A stretch of 64,000 nt of DNA from positions 49,460,605 to 49,524,604 of the forward strand of contig OY728160.1 of NCBI GenBank assembly GCA_963277665.1, read 5' to 3'. Below, piece after piece: positions 36,271-49,213 of this stretch. The position numbers and the translations under genes are program-made. Position 1 is the first letter of the stretch. Every line of letters begins with the position of its first letter. Under the pieces are notes generated by a model. It saw only the letters and a list, made by a program, of their open reading frames with translations, made no database searches and was not told the DNA's origin. The stretch comes from Viscum album (Eukaryota > Streptophyta > Magnoliopsida > Santalales > Viscaceae).

Positions 36271-39200
36271 AATTAGGAAGGAATTAATTTTTTTGAAACA
36301 TTCATGGTCTATACAAAGAATATGTTTTTGTGATATATTTTCTCATATAAAGAATTCGATATAATATATAGGATGCATGTATAGTTTCATTAAGATTTTA
36401 TGTTTAATATTATGTAATCCATTGGGAAGAGATTCTCTATTTTTCTAGAAATTTATAATTACATTTCATTATATTTTTTAACATTTATTATACTAATATT
36501 TTTAAATTAATTTTAAATTTTTTGTTTCATGTTTTTTTTTGAGTTTATTTATTTCATTAAAAATTTCCCTTTATTTTATATATAATAGAAAGTATTTTTT
36601 GTCTAAACTTTGTGTTCCCATGTGATAATTATTATTGTAAATTTTTACTATAAGATATTTTAGAATTAGTTTGTCTACCAATTTACAATAAAGAAAAATT
36701 AAATCTATCCCATATGAATTATTTCACATAACTTATAAGATAATTTTCCAATGATACACCTTTATAAGATAATTTCAATACCACTCAAGCTTCAAAAGAT
36801 AGATCGATGGGTTAATGATAATAAAAAATAACAAGGTTTTGTTCCCATATTCAAGTTTTTTCCATTCAAAAAGAAGTTTCATCCAGTATGGGACACAAGT
36901 TTAAAATTAAATAAGTCATAAATTTGATTCCATATAATGAAATTTTATCTGAAGATAAATGAAGTGGTTCGAATGATTTATATCTTGTGATGGAAGCTTG
37001 TATGAGAGGTGTTAAGAGTCACTGTTGGATATATTAAGTGTTGAGGTTAAAATTTATTAGCACGGATTGGAAAAATAAGAACCACCTAATTACCTTGTCT
37101 TTTGGTCCCCAAATTTGTTTTAAACATGGGTTCCGACCCAAAATCAAGATGTTAAACCATTCTATCTACTTATAATTTTAGTTTGTCAATATGAAAGGTG
37201 ATTATTATTATTTGATGATTTCTGTTTCGTGTTAACTTGTTGATGATAAATTGTTTGATTTATCTGATTTTGGATTCTATAATTGATGAAAACCTAAGAT
37301 GGTTAATTTAATAAAGATTATATAATCTTTTGATGATATTGAAACTAAAGAGAGGGTATTTGGATAATAATTTCTAAGGATTTTTATTTTCAAAATAAAA
37401 TTTGTGATCTCATGCAAAGACATTGATATCAATTGAGTTCATAATTTATAAATTGAACATTAATCATATGTTAAATAATTGAATTTGTTTCATTTTCTGG
37501 TTGAGATGAAGGGGAAGAGGGGGATTGGGTTATTTTTAATAACACACTTACCAGTTCAAATTCTTTTTCATCCATGGTGTTCGATCTTTTTCTTGTTAGA
37601 ACCTGGCAAGATGTATTCATTAAAAAGTTGGTGAACATAGGAGTAATGGAAAAGGTATTTCGTCAATTAATTTGAACCAATATATAATATATTTTTATGG
37701 TAATATGATAGGATTATGATTTGTTTTATCTATGTTGAAAATAAAGCAAAATTAGATGATGCGAACTCATACAGAGAAGGATTTTAAAGGAGTAGTTTAT
37801 GTTTTTGTTAAATAATTATTCTTAGCTGAGTATTCTATGTTGTTGATTGTTGACCTTTGAAACTATGAAAATAGGTGTATTTTTATAGTCAAAAAAGTGA
37901 TGGCACATTTCCTAGAATTTCATATAAATATTTTTTATTTTAAATAAAGCTACAAATGTTTCTTAACCAAATAATTAAAAAAATAAAAAAATAAAAATAG
38001 TTAGGTATGCATTATTTATAGGTGATATGTAAATTATTTATTCCACCTCTGTGAAGTGGTATAGTTTTATATAAGATTTTATAAAGAAAATGTGTAGTGA
38101 TATAAAGACCCATTAAAGGAAGTCTATTAGTGATGATGGACATGTTAGATTAATAAATTTAGTCTATGATATTTTGGAGAAAATAAAAAAATCATTCTTA
38201 CATAATAAAAAATGGTGTATTTCACATGTTCAACTATAGAATAGATTAGAGATCATAACCAAAGCTTTTTAACTCACTTGAGAGTAGAGAATATAAGACC
38301 TTGAGATGGATTATAAAGAAGAACAAAATCTCACATGAAAAGGTTATCCTTTTCTTTCTTCTCTATCTTTGATCTTAGTAATTACTATTTTGTGTACTTA
38401 GTTTCTTTTAGAGGAATCAGATTGGAATATATTGGAATACTTTAAAAAAAAATTCATGATCATTTAATTATTTCAATGTTAATTTAATCTAGTGTTCACA
38501 ATTTTTTCATAATGAGAATAAATTATACACCACTCCAAGAACTAATGAGTGATGGTAGTAAACATTTTTCACTTGAATGTTAACTGAAGTATCAATAATT
38601 AGAAATAGTTGATGTTCTCTTCTCCATTAACAATAAAATCAATTTCAAAGTGGAGATCATGAGATCAACCCTAAGTAAAGTCCAATATGAGTTGTTGAAA
38701 ACTGAATGATAGTTTAGTGACTTAACACCTTTTCATTAAGAAGTGCTTTAATTATGAGTAACATTAGTAAGAACAAAAAAAATCTTCAATCAATCTCGGC
38801 TAGTCTAATGTACCAAAATTAGTCAATCGTTAAATATTTCTTATATATTCATAATTTTCACTCATCTCATAGTGTTTTCCAACCATTTTTTAAATAATTG
38901 ACTATCACACCATGCTTTAACTGTATCATATTCATGATTTTTTTTCTTTATTTTTCTGTCACACGATTTCCCTTCCCTATGGATATGATACCCTACTCAC
39001 AAATTAAACTAGTGGTTAGTAAGTTTTATAAATACTAAATTTTACCGAGAAAAATGTACTAGTTATATTTTTTTAAAAATTTACATGGAATGAAATTGTA
39101 AATAATTTAAACAAAAAAATAAAATAAATTGATTATTAAAAAATAAAAAAACATATAAAAAATTTGTTAACAATTTTTTTAAAAAACTACATTTTGTTCT

Positions 39201-39620
39201 ACTATGTGTTTTTTTAGTTTTTATTATTTCCATAATCTATATGCACACTAGATGTTATATGGAATAATTTAAAATTTAAATTCTATAAATATAAAAGAAC
39301 TATTAATTCATTAAAAACAAAAACAAAATTGAAATGGAAAAACCTAGAAGTCGAAAGTGTAGTAAATAAAAATCTAAATCTAAATCTACAACATCCCATA
39401 ATTAAATTCCAAGATAAGACTATTATTTTTTAATTTGACCAATATTTTTCTGTCAATAAATCCTACATGTATAAGACTTTACCCTAGTTCTAGGAAATAT
39501 GAGATAAAATAGTCATACCATTCCATGCTTCCACCATTTAATGGATTTTTAACTGATTATTCATATGAATTTAAAAGATATTTATATAATTATTTTAAAA
39601 AATTAACTTTATGTGGATTG
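36271..39620. other. No recognisable gene
   Basis: The integrase expected after RNase H is not readable. A purine run gaaggggaagagggggattg at 37,508-37,527 could be a PPT, but no LTR start of the family follows it. A single weak match to the LTR subrepeat core at 38,035-38,065 stands alone. The remainder is A+T-rich without clear structure. Confidence 0.35.
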
Positions 39621-40200
39621 AGTGATGATAATAATAGGTTCGGGGTGTTTCTTTTATCCTTAAGGGGAAGGTATCTGAGCTAGTTTCAATGAATATATGA
39701 TCGAATTTTTGATACCAGGAATCATTTCTTAGATTATTTTACTTATTAATTATATCCTATGAATACAACTTTAGAGGTGAGGCATACAATTAATGGTTCT
39801 ATTCAATATGATGGAAATTTATTTTAGACTTTGGATAGGTTTATATATTTACTTAGATAGATTCCCAAACACCAATTAGATCCCCATATTTTTATGTATG
39901 CCTTCTATAATGCTTTTACCCTATAGAATCAAAATTTTGTTAATCAATATTGCGGTAGAGATTTTTATTATTAAAATACTCATGATATCAAATATATATA
40001 TAATAAAATAGATTAAAAGTCTCAAAAAAACGTTTACTAGGAAGATAGTGGTTCATAAAGCTTAAAACCGACTTAGGCTACCTTAGTTAATGAACAATCA
40101 GTTACGGTGAAATGTTGTTATTGTGGGATGTGTAGTCATACTAAAAAATATTTTAATAATTTTTTTATTCCTATAAAACCTGATGATATTTCATATTTTT
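39621..40200 (+). pseudogene. Gag remnant of an Athila-like element
   Basis: The plus strand gives FILKGKVSELV (about 39,651-39,683), like the FxLKGKAxxW capsid motif. Further on are TLDRFIYLLR and IPKHQLDPHIFMYAFYNAFT (39,828-39,921), which match the capsid pattern E-W-RF-LLR-CPxHG, FYxGL. At 40,113-40,155 CCYCGMCSHTKKYF stands where the Gag zinc knuckle lies; its last Cys is lost. In-frame stops are present. The following gag-protease linker supports the Athila/Tat assignment, which rests on motif memory. Confidence 0.65.
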
Positions 40201-40849
40201 TTATTATAGGGTTGGGAATCATATTGAATATGAAAAATTTTCATATCAATATAAATCTTCTTTAGAAAATCACTAAAATCTTTCGTGATGTGATCAAGGA
40301 GTTATCAAATAGCCTCCTTCATATAGTTTTCAAAAATAACCTATATGTTATCTTAAAAATCAATAGAGTTATAAATATTAAAATGATAATGGGAAATTAA
40401 AGGTTATAATTCTGAATATTTTGGATGAAATTTATTTCTTTCAAAAAGTTATAGATTCTGGAATTCATGATTTAGAAGTTCTAATGGCCCAACATGCTTG
40501 GGATTTATCTTTGAGAGACAATAAAAAAAATTCCCAATACAACAGACCCAAATCTAGAATAAAATGTGATGAATACACCACTAGATCAAACATTAAACTA
40601 ATGAATTAGTTATATAATAGTCAATATAATTGAAAACTACTGAACCAGATGTATCTGAAAATGATAATTCAAAAACTCCAAAACTAAAATAGTGGATATA
40701 ATGTTCCAAAATGAACTAAATGATCAATATTCACATGATAAAGAAAAAAAACATAAAAGGACGTGTTAATTCATAAAATATGTAAAAATAAATTTTGTTT
40801 TTAGGAGAAGGTAAATAATTATTCTTTTTAGAAGAATTATTCCCCTCTG

Positions 40850-41500
40850 CTTCACTTTCTCCAAAAATCCAAAATGATTGATTAACCAGATTACTTGAAA
40901 TTCCTCCAGATGTTTAGAACCTTTAATTTCAATATTCCTTTTATATAAGACTTAAAAAATCTGTCATACGTTAAATTTTGTAAAGGGTTGTTCTTTGGGA
41001 AAAGGGATTGAGGAGAGTATACAACCATTAATCTCCCTGAGGATTGTAGTGAAATTATTCAGAAACAACTACCACCAAAATTGAAATACCAATGATATTT
41101 TTCATTTCATGTGAAATAAGAGAAATTGAGGGATTAAAGTATATTTTTCACTTAGGTGATAGTATACATTTGATGTGTTACCCTTTATTTCTTAATCTGG
41201 GTCATAGAAAATTAAAACCAACTTTTATTTCCCTATAGTTGGTTGATAGGTTAAATTATTATCCTAATAGAAGAGTAGATAATCATTTAGTCAATATAGG
41301 AAGTATGAAATTAACCACTTATTTTCTTATTCTTGAAACAGAGTGTGATAATTAAGTTCAAATCATTCTAGAGAGACCTTTATTATCTACAATCGGGCTA
41401 TTATTAATGTTTCAAAAGTTAAGTTGTATATTAATGCTAGTGAGGATCAATAAGAGTGCCATGTTTTCAAATATTATCCACTTATGGTGAATTTAAATAT
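40850..41500 (+). pseudogene. Gag-protease junction and protease of an Athila-like element
   Basis: The linker includes TTINLPEDCSEIIQKQLPPK LKYQ in the plus frame near 41,026-41,098, like the Athila linker with EECSAIIQxKLPPKL. The protease follows in one frame from 41,149: LGDSIHLMCYPLFLNLG, KLKPTFISL, stop, LVDRLNYYPNRRVDNHLVNI and ILERPLLSTIG. The catalytic D-L-G-A-S reads H-L-G-D-S, so the Asp is lost. The two stops in this 240-bp run (41,236 and 41,353) are single-base type changes. The pol part beyond 41.5 kb cannot be recognised. Confidence 0.8.
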
Positions 41501-44500
41501 GACTAATGTTGATAAATAAGCTTTTATAGCTAAGGATAGGAAAAAATATCGCCACCATTATAATGAAAATATTAAAGATACAATTCATACTAATTTTAGA
41601 TTATTTTATGTTGAATCTAAATCGACTCAAAAGATTTAAAGATTAGGGATGAATGAGAGCCAAATTAAGAAATTCATTTCTTAGGATCATGAAGTGGCCC
41701 ATCCCAAACAATGATGTCTTTTTAATAGTGTATCACATGTTATTAATCAATGTTCACAATCATTATTTATTCCCAACCAAGATTCATCTTCTTGTTCATT
41801 TAAATATGAGAAGTTTAAATCTATTCTAGATGAATTTGTTGGATAAAATTTAGTATTTAAGGGTTGTGGTAAAGTATATGGTTAGTCTATTCCACCATTA
41901 AAATGAAGATAAGTCATCCTAATTTTTTGAGAGTACTAAAAGTGTGATTATAGGAAGTTTTCCAGATTATATTAGTCAATCAATTTTTATTAATATTATC
42001 TTTATTGATTATCATTACTCTATCATTGAGCTTATATAATTATTAGGGAAGAATGAATAAGTTACTTAAGAATCACATAATTTTGTTATTTCTAAAATTA
42101 TTATCAATAGAAATTAATATAATTAAACTGTTACATCATTTCATGAACCAATTAATACCATAAGTGCCGGGGAGAATTTAGGGGGGTAAGTTAGACTTTA
42201 TGGTTAAATTCATGAGTTGTTGTCTTTATTACTGGGATAGCTGAGTTAAATTCTTGAATCTAATGTCGCTAATATAAGGTGCTTCGGTCCTATAGCCATG
42301 AAATTTTATGTTATAATCCTAAGAGAAGCCTGTGTGATTGAGACCTTTGGAGAAAATGATAAAATTTCTATAAAAACCCATGAAATATATAACAACAATG
42401 ATTTTTACCCACTTAATGATCATAGATAGAACATTAAATTTTTAATTCCAATAGAAGGCTCAAAACTAAGCATTGTATATGAGGTAAACCTTGGTTTTTT
42501 ATTTGGTTATATTATTTTATTTTTAAATAAATTTATTTCACTCTATTATATTCAAGCTCTGAAGCTACCTTAACTCCATGTGATATGATGATGTTTTGAT
42601 GGAGTGTTTTGGTGATAGGAAAATTTTTCATATAAAGAAACATATTAAACTTGTCATACGTTACGTCACCACCCAATAGACGGTACCGTGACCATGAGGG
42701 TCAATTGCTAAATGATGAAATATTCAATACCAGATTTTGGATTTTCTTAACTTCTGTAAGGTGCTACCAAACTTGAACAACATATATCAATCTCCCCTGA
42801 ACATTATTTTTGGTTTCATTATTTATTGAACATAAATTTTGGGATTATTATGTTTTATATTTTCATTTTTTAGGTATTGAATCTTGGTGTTCATATAGAT
42901 TGTTCATGATTTAAATAATAGGGTTTTTAGAGTATACAACAATGGGAACAACTACTACATACCATGGGAGTAATTAATCTATTTTATTTTATTTTATGCT
43001 TCTTAATATTTTTTTAATATTGTTTTGGGTTTCATGGAATTCATGGATTAAAGTTATTCTTGGAGTACTTTATATCACCCTATAACATTTTTTAAGTCTG
43101 TTGTTCATTGATACTTTTAAATATTTAGTATAGTGAAATAGGGTATATGGATTCATTTTTCTATGGTCCTTTGGAAATAATTATTTAATTCAAAATATGT
43201 ATACACACATCAATTTTAAAATTTAATTTCTATTTGAACTGTTTTATTTGGGCCAAAAAAAAATTTCGCATGCATTGAATTTTTATAAATGTTTAATTAT
43301 TTGTAAAAGGATTTTGGAACATACTTGTGACCTGATACAAGAATCATTCACTATTTAATTACAATTTATTCTTGAAATTGAAACTCTCATAAATGATTCT
43401 TCCACATTAAAATTAAACAATAGTGATAATAATGGATTTTAAGTGTGGGGATTCTTAAATGTTCTCAACTATGTTTCAATAGTGAAACAATCAAATTCCC
43501 CTTAATTTTTTTTGAAAATTTCCAATATTCATGATTTAATTAGGAATAATCAGTGGTTTAATACATTTCATAAATAAATGTTATTTGTGCCACACTTAAT
43601 AGATTTATCTTTATAAACTTGTGGGTTTTACAGTGTTAAAATTTTTCCTCTATTAGAAAAATATCCTTTTTGTAAAACAATTAAAGAATATAATACAATC
43701 ATAATTGACTCTATAGTTTTAATTTGAGTCAAAATCATAATATATGCATCTAAATAGACTATAATATAAAAATAAAAAACCATTTTTATCTCTTTATTCA
43801 ATTATTCTTTATTATTTCTTATTTTATTATTAGATGGCCTATTTATGTTGTGCGGACTAATTATTTAATTTTTAGAATCCAATGGTGTGTCTATTTGTTC
43901 TGAATTTATAACTTATGTGATTATGTTCTTCAGAAGCTAAATAGAATTTTTTAGTTTTTGGTGGAAGAAAATTTAAGTGTGTTAAATTATCTTTGAAGTT
44001 TCCAAATTCAATCAGATTTTTGTAAAATAGAAACCATCTTTTCAATGAGGAATTTATTTTGAAAATGGGTTAACCTCATATTATGATATTAGGGGTAGAA
44101 AATGTGGAAAATTTCATAACTTATAATTAATTAATGTTTTTAAATTAGGTACCAAAATATTTTCTGTAGTTGTTAAGTACACCACAGTTGAAATTTGAAG
44201 ACCCGTCAAGGAATTTTTTAATGAGGTAACCTATTTTATCTAAGAGGCATAATTTTATATAGGTTATTGTCAATATATTGATTAAGGTTCCCCATTTTTT
44301 ATAAATCAAGGGGTTGAATTTTATTTATTGTTTACGTCATCTTTATATGGAATAAATAATAAAGATACATGTAGTACTATGAAAGATTGTATCTTATTGA
44401 GTTTCTTTATTTAGTTCTCTCTTATTTTGAAAGTGTTAAATTGGTTTTGGTATAGAATTGTGTCTTAGGACATAATTTTATCCACAAGAATATAGTTAAA

Positions 44501-45181
44501 CTAATGGTATTACTCACATCATGGAGGGTATTTTGAGAGCATGTATTTTAGAATTTTTGGATAATAGGATAAACTTTAATTCTTGTATTGTTCTTATAGT
44601 AAAAGTTATCACACATCTAGTAGCCATATGAAGAATTAAATAGTCAACCCTAGCACTCGCGGTTATATTTGGTAAACATTGGGGACTAAATCAATATTGG
44701 AAAAAATATGATACAAGATATGAATCAATATTTATTAATTATTTGGGATTATATAAATATTATACTAGATAGTTAGAAGTCATATGTGGGTTAGTGATGA
44801 AAATCATTAGTATTTATGGTTGGGGACAATGTGTTTCTATGAGTTTCTCTAAATCATGGTAATGTGGGTTAAAAAGTATGTAATTTATCTCTATGAAATT
44901 TTATACCTATTTTGTTATTGAATAAAGTTGAAGTTTTTTATCATTAAACACGTTTACCACATATAGGAATAGTTTATAACATCTTATACATATATCAACA
45001 TTGGGTGTACATTCATTATTCATCTCATTTAGTTAATTAGATATATCTTGATGTAAATGAAGATGCGATGTTCAGGGAACATAATATAAAGATTCATGAT
45101 CATTAAAATAAGGTTTTTTGTGGTAATTTTATACTATTGCTACATTTTTTATGAATACATAGTGGTTAAAAAGGGAAAACA
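41501..45181. other. No recognisable gene
   Basis: Sequence beyond the Athila-like protease. Pieces up to about 41,900 may be the variable segment between protease and RT, but no RT, RNase H or integrase motif can be read. At 43,441-43,453 the plus strand has TTAAGTGTGGGGA, a motif commonly seen in the non-coding tail of Athila/Tat elements. LTRs of this element were not identified. Confidence 0.35.
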
Positions 45182-47304
45182 TGTAACATCCATAGCCCAG
45201 TCACCTTCTACAGGAGCTAATATTGTATGTCATGTAGAAATGTGACCCTGGTACCCTGGATTTTTTTTACTTTTTAACATTGATACTAGATACAAGGTAT
45301 TGCATATAGATGGAAATAATAGTTGTGTAGTCTTGGTAAAAAAGATATATATTTTTAATTCCAATTATAATTGAAAATTTAAAATAAATGATGTATTTTA
45401 TTTTGAATTTACATTATTCCACTAAGCATATCCTAGAATATCAATCACAAAACACTTCCTAGTATCCTGGAGAAAGAAAAACATAAAGAAAGGGTGATGT
45501 TAAATTCTTCATAAGGGTAATAATACAAAATAATAAATGAATAAATAATGAATAATCAATATGAAAAAAAATAACTGAAACACCTGTCATTTAAGCAATA
45601 ACTTGATCATAATATGGAATGAATAAATGATGATCAAATAATTTCACATAAATAATCACATGACCATGAAAACATAACCATGGGTATTCTAACTAATCAA
45701 GTGATCACATATTATATTAATAACTAAATTCATAATGATGGAATCCATAGTTATGTACAGCTAAAACATTCTATTTAGGCCTTGTTCCAATACATGTAAA
45801 TAAATTGTTCTATCCTCAGACAAAACCCCCAATCTAGTTTGTCTCATGTGGCCTACTAACTCATCGGGAGGTTATATTAGGACCTTTTTATCCCTTAACA
45901 ATTCTAAATCATTACTCAAATAAAAGGATTGACACATAATCAACAAAAACATTCATATTGAAAAACTGATATATTAAATGTTAATAATTACCTCAATCAA
46001 TAAACATAATCATAAACCATCAATTGTAAAATGATGAGTGTTATTAAATTTGTACATTCATTGTGAAACTATTCATAAGGCATCTTGATAAATAATATGG
46101 ATGGTATAAATAAAGGATATCCATATTTCATCGTTTGGAAAAGACATGTTTGACTTCCTTGATGAATATAAATACCATGAAAAGACCTTTAATACGTTTT
46201 TGAGAAAAATATCCATTTCATTTTGAAAATTACCTTTTTAAAAGAAATTGAAAAAAAAATTAAAAATAATTTCTATTAAAAATAATCTTTTAAAACTTTT
46301 AAAATAATAATTTAAAAATGTATTGGTCGTGATGGTTTAAAATTAGGTCCACGTTGTACACATGAAAAAAATTATCTATTTCACATTTTTATTAAAATCT
46401 AAAGAGGGATTACTATGAAAATGACATTATGATTCCTTAAAAAAATTATCAAAAGTAAAAATGTTTAATCTCATATTTAATAAATCATTTTGAAAATGTT
46501 AAAAACTTTTTGAAATAATTTTTATAAAACACATTTTTTATGAAAAAGGATTTCCGACCGAAGAGAGAAACAATATCGGTTTGTCTTAAAAACATTTTCC
46601 CAATTATTTTAAGTACCAAAGAGTGGGAAAATGGTACTATTACTTAAAAAAATTATTCAAAATCCGTTTTATAAGAAAATATATTGTTTTTAAGATTTAA
46701 ATATCAAATAATTCCCTAAAATTATTCATAAACATAAATAATCCTAAATAATTATGAGATTGTGAATTAAACTCTTGCCACTTTGGTAACTCTAGAATCA
46801 TAATCCCCAAAAATGGAATGACATAAAATTAAACTTTCAATACCATGAAGATAAATAGTTTCATGATATAAAATATCAAAGGGGTATTATATACACTGCA
46901 TAAAGGAATAAGACCAGAATGTGGTGTTTATCTCATGGAAGTAAATCTAAGATGAAGAACTCTTAACTCATGTCTGATTTCTTTTATACATGTATTTACC
47001 TATTATATAATAGTTCTAATCATATTATTAATTTTTAAAATAACCATAAAAATATTTATAAAATCATATATAATCCTATTATAACATTTTACTACCCATT
47101 TGTTAATAGTATTTCATTACTTTCATTGTTTCAGTAGTTAATTGTCATGTTTTCTCATGCATGTTTTATCATGAAAGATAAGATTTTTATGAATAGGAGA
47201 TATATATATATTTTACATAATTATAATGATGCTATAAATATAATATTTACTTAGTATGTAAATTTTTACAAGAATTTATAAAATTTGGATATAGAAAATG
47301 AATC

Positions 47305-47730
47305 TCATCACATCGTGGAGACGGTAGGCCGTACGTATACCCGAGTGACAATACAATTCTATTGATGATTAAAAGGGTATGTAATTAAGTGATATATTAA
47401 TTTTAGTGAATAAACATCATATCACAAATATCATATATTTTCATTAATTTTATCCTAATTACAATCCATATAATGTTGAAGTAAAAAATGAATCACATCA
47501 ATTAATGAGGTAGAAGTCCATCATACACACGAGCGACGTTATCAAATTTTAAATGTAATGGAACATAAAATTTTATATTTGAAACTATAATTAAATAAGA
47601 ACAATAATAAAATAAATATCATATAAATGTGGTAAATCCATCATTACATACGTACTTGACATGTGGTGATGGAAGACAATCTACATTGGTTCGTGAGACG
47701 ATAGTCCGTTATACACATGATTGATGATTT
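47305..47730 (-). repeat. Three roughly 190-bp subrepeats in LTR C
   Basis: Cores are at 47,305-47,350 (cgtggagacggtaggccgta), 47,492-47,540 and 47,680-47,730. The first has an intact palindrome acgg-tagg-ccgt. The second keeps cacacgagcgacg at its end. Confidence 0.75.
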
Positions 47731-48051
47731 CATATCCCATTTTAAATAAGTGGAGAAAGATACATTTTATAACATAAACATAATAAAATATCATTATATT
47801 TTGTAATGGTTTTATTATATTTTAACTAAAAAAATTGAATGTTGAAAATGAATAAAGAAAATGAAAGAGCTTTGTCAAGTTATTCATCTTCTCTAAGAGA
47901 AACCTCTTTTAGATATCCTCTTAAGAACCCTATAAATGGTATTTTGGGAGTACCATAAGCTATAAAATAAGGATATTGGGGAGGTATTTCTTCATGTTTT
48001 TTTAAATCCAATGGTATTTAGGGGTGTGAAGTTCTGGGGGGAGGGAGTGCC

Positions 48052-48059
48052 CTTTTATA
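48052..48059 (-). promoter_or_regulatory. TATA box of LTR C
   Basis: The sense strand reads TATAAAAG followed by GGCAC, matching LTR E (TATAAAAG then GGCAC). It lies about 320 bp before the first subrepeat core. Confidence 0.65.
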
Positions 48060-49200
48060 AGTGGGTAAAAGGAACCCTCTTCGAAATTACATGAAAACAT
48101 CCCAAAAGAATCAAAAATGATACAAAAAACACAAGTAAAACACTTATAAATAACCATATGTTAAAATTTTGGATATTATAAGGTAGAAATATATCCATCA
48201 AATAATATTTGGGAAAGTCGGTAGGTTATTTTGACTCTTATCTTCTTAGTTTAACAACATAGTAAACTCGTTTTTACTTTTAACTGTTTTAAATAATTTT
48301 TTTTCATTATTTATTTTGGCAAAAAATTAACATGAACTAGTTATATGAAATAAATAATTATAACTCCAAATATGTAATAAATTATTTTAAATTAATTTCA
48401 TATATGTGGCATCATTCAATTTAAAATTATACCTACATACGTGATGAAAACGCCTGTTGTCAAAGAAAAAATATTCATAAGTATAGTACGTTTGAATTTT
48501 AAAATTTAATTTGAAATTGATTCCAATGAACAGAATTATTTCAATTTTGATATAATTTAACTTATTTTACCTTAATGAGATTAAAAATATAATTTTACAT
48601 CGAAAATAATTTAAGCAAAAATGTAGTTTTTAGTAAAAATCAGTGTTTTCCACTATTCCTCAAAATATAAAACATTTCAAAAAAATACTTAAAAATCACC
48701 CTGAGATAATTTTAATATTATTATTTAAAACATGACATTTATTTTTCCAAATATATCTTCTCAAATGATAAAAATAAATTATAAATTAATTGTCCAAGTG
48801 CGACTAAAATGCCTTTTAAAATAAAAAAAATACAATTATTCAGAAATAATTTTTTTAATTTAAAATGTATTTTATTGTATTTATAATAAATATATAAACA
48901 TTTAATTTATTTTATAAATATTTAAACCATAAAATTTTCATAATTTATATAGTGTTATTCATACTCGCTAACTTAATAGCTAGGTTATAATTATCATGCT
49001 TAAATAATAATATTTCATTAGAGGTCTTGTTTCGATTAAACAAAATGTAGTGTTCATCACAAGATATAAAATAAATTAAATTTATTTTAAAAATGTAAAA
49101 TAAAGTCAATAAATATTATATTTTCTTCTAATATTGTTGTTTTGTGACATAAAAGCTATCAAACATGATGTTTCTACTTTGAAAACTTCAAGGTGTTATA

Positions 49201-49213
49201 TTCCCCCTACCTT
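49201..49213 (-). other. PPT of element CD
   Basis: The plus strand reads ttccccctacctt, sense AAGGTAGGGGGAA, directly before the LTR start TATAACACC (from TGTAACACC). One T interrupts the purine run. Confidence 0.65.

Larger units (their letters stand above)
45182..49200 (-). repeat. LTR C, 3' LTR of element CD
   Basis: The ends are TGTAACATCC at 45,182 and ggtgttata at 49,192-49,200, so the termini form an inverted pair TGTAACA and TGTTATA. It aligns with LTR D throughout; 45,600-45,860 against 51,840-52,090 is an example (aatgatgatcaaataat against aatgatgataaaataat). It has a TATA box at 48,052, three subrepeats (47,680, 47,492, 47,305 in sense order) and an acceptor-like block at 45,467 (sense TTTCTCCAG then GAT). 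Confidence 0.85.

Noticed and set aside
37508..37527. Purine run as a PPT
   Set aside because: No LTR start (TGTAAC or similar) follows and no pol end precedes it.
38035..38065. Another LTR subrepeat core
   Set aside because: Single weak match without a second copy, TATA box or LTR start at the expected distances.
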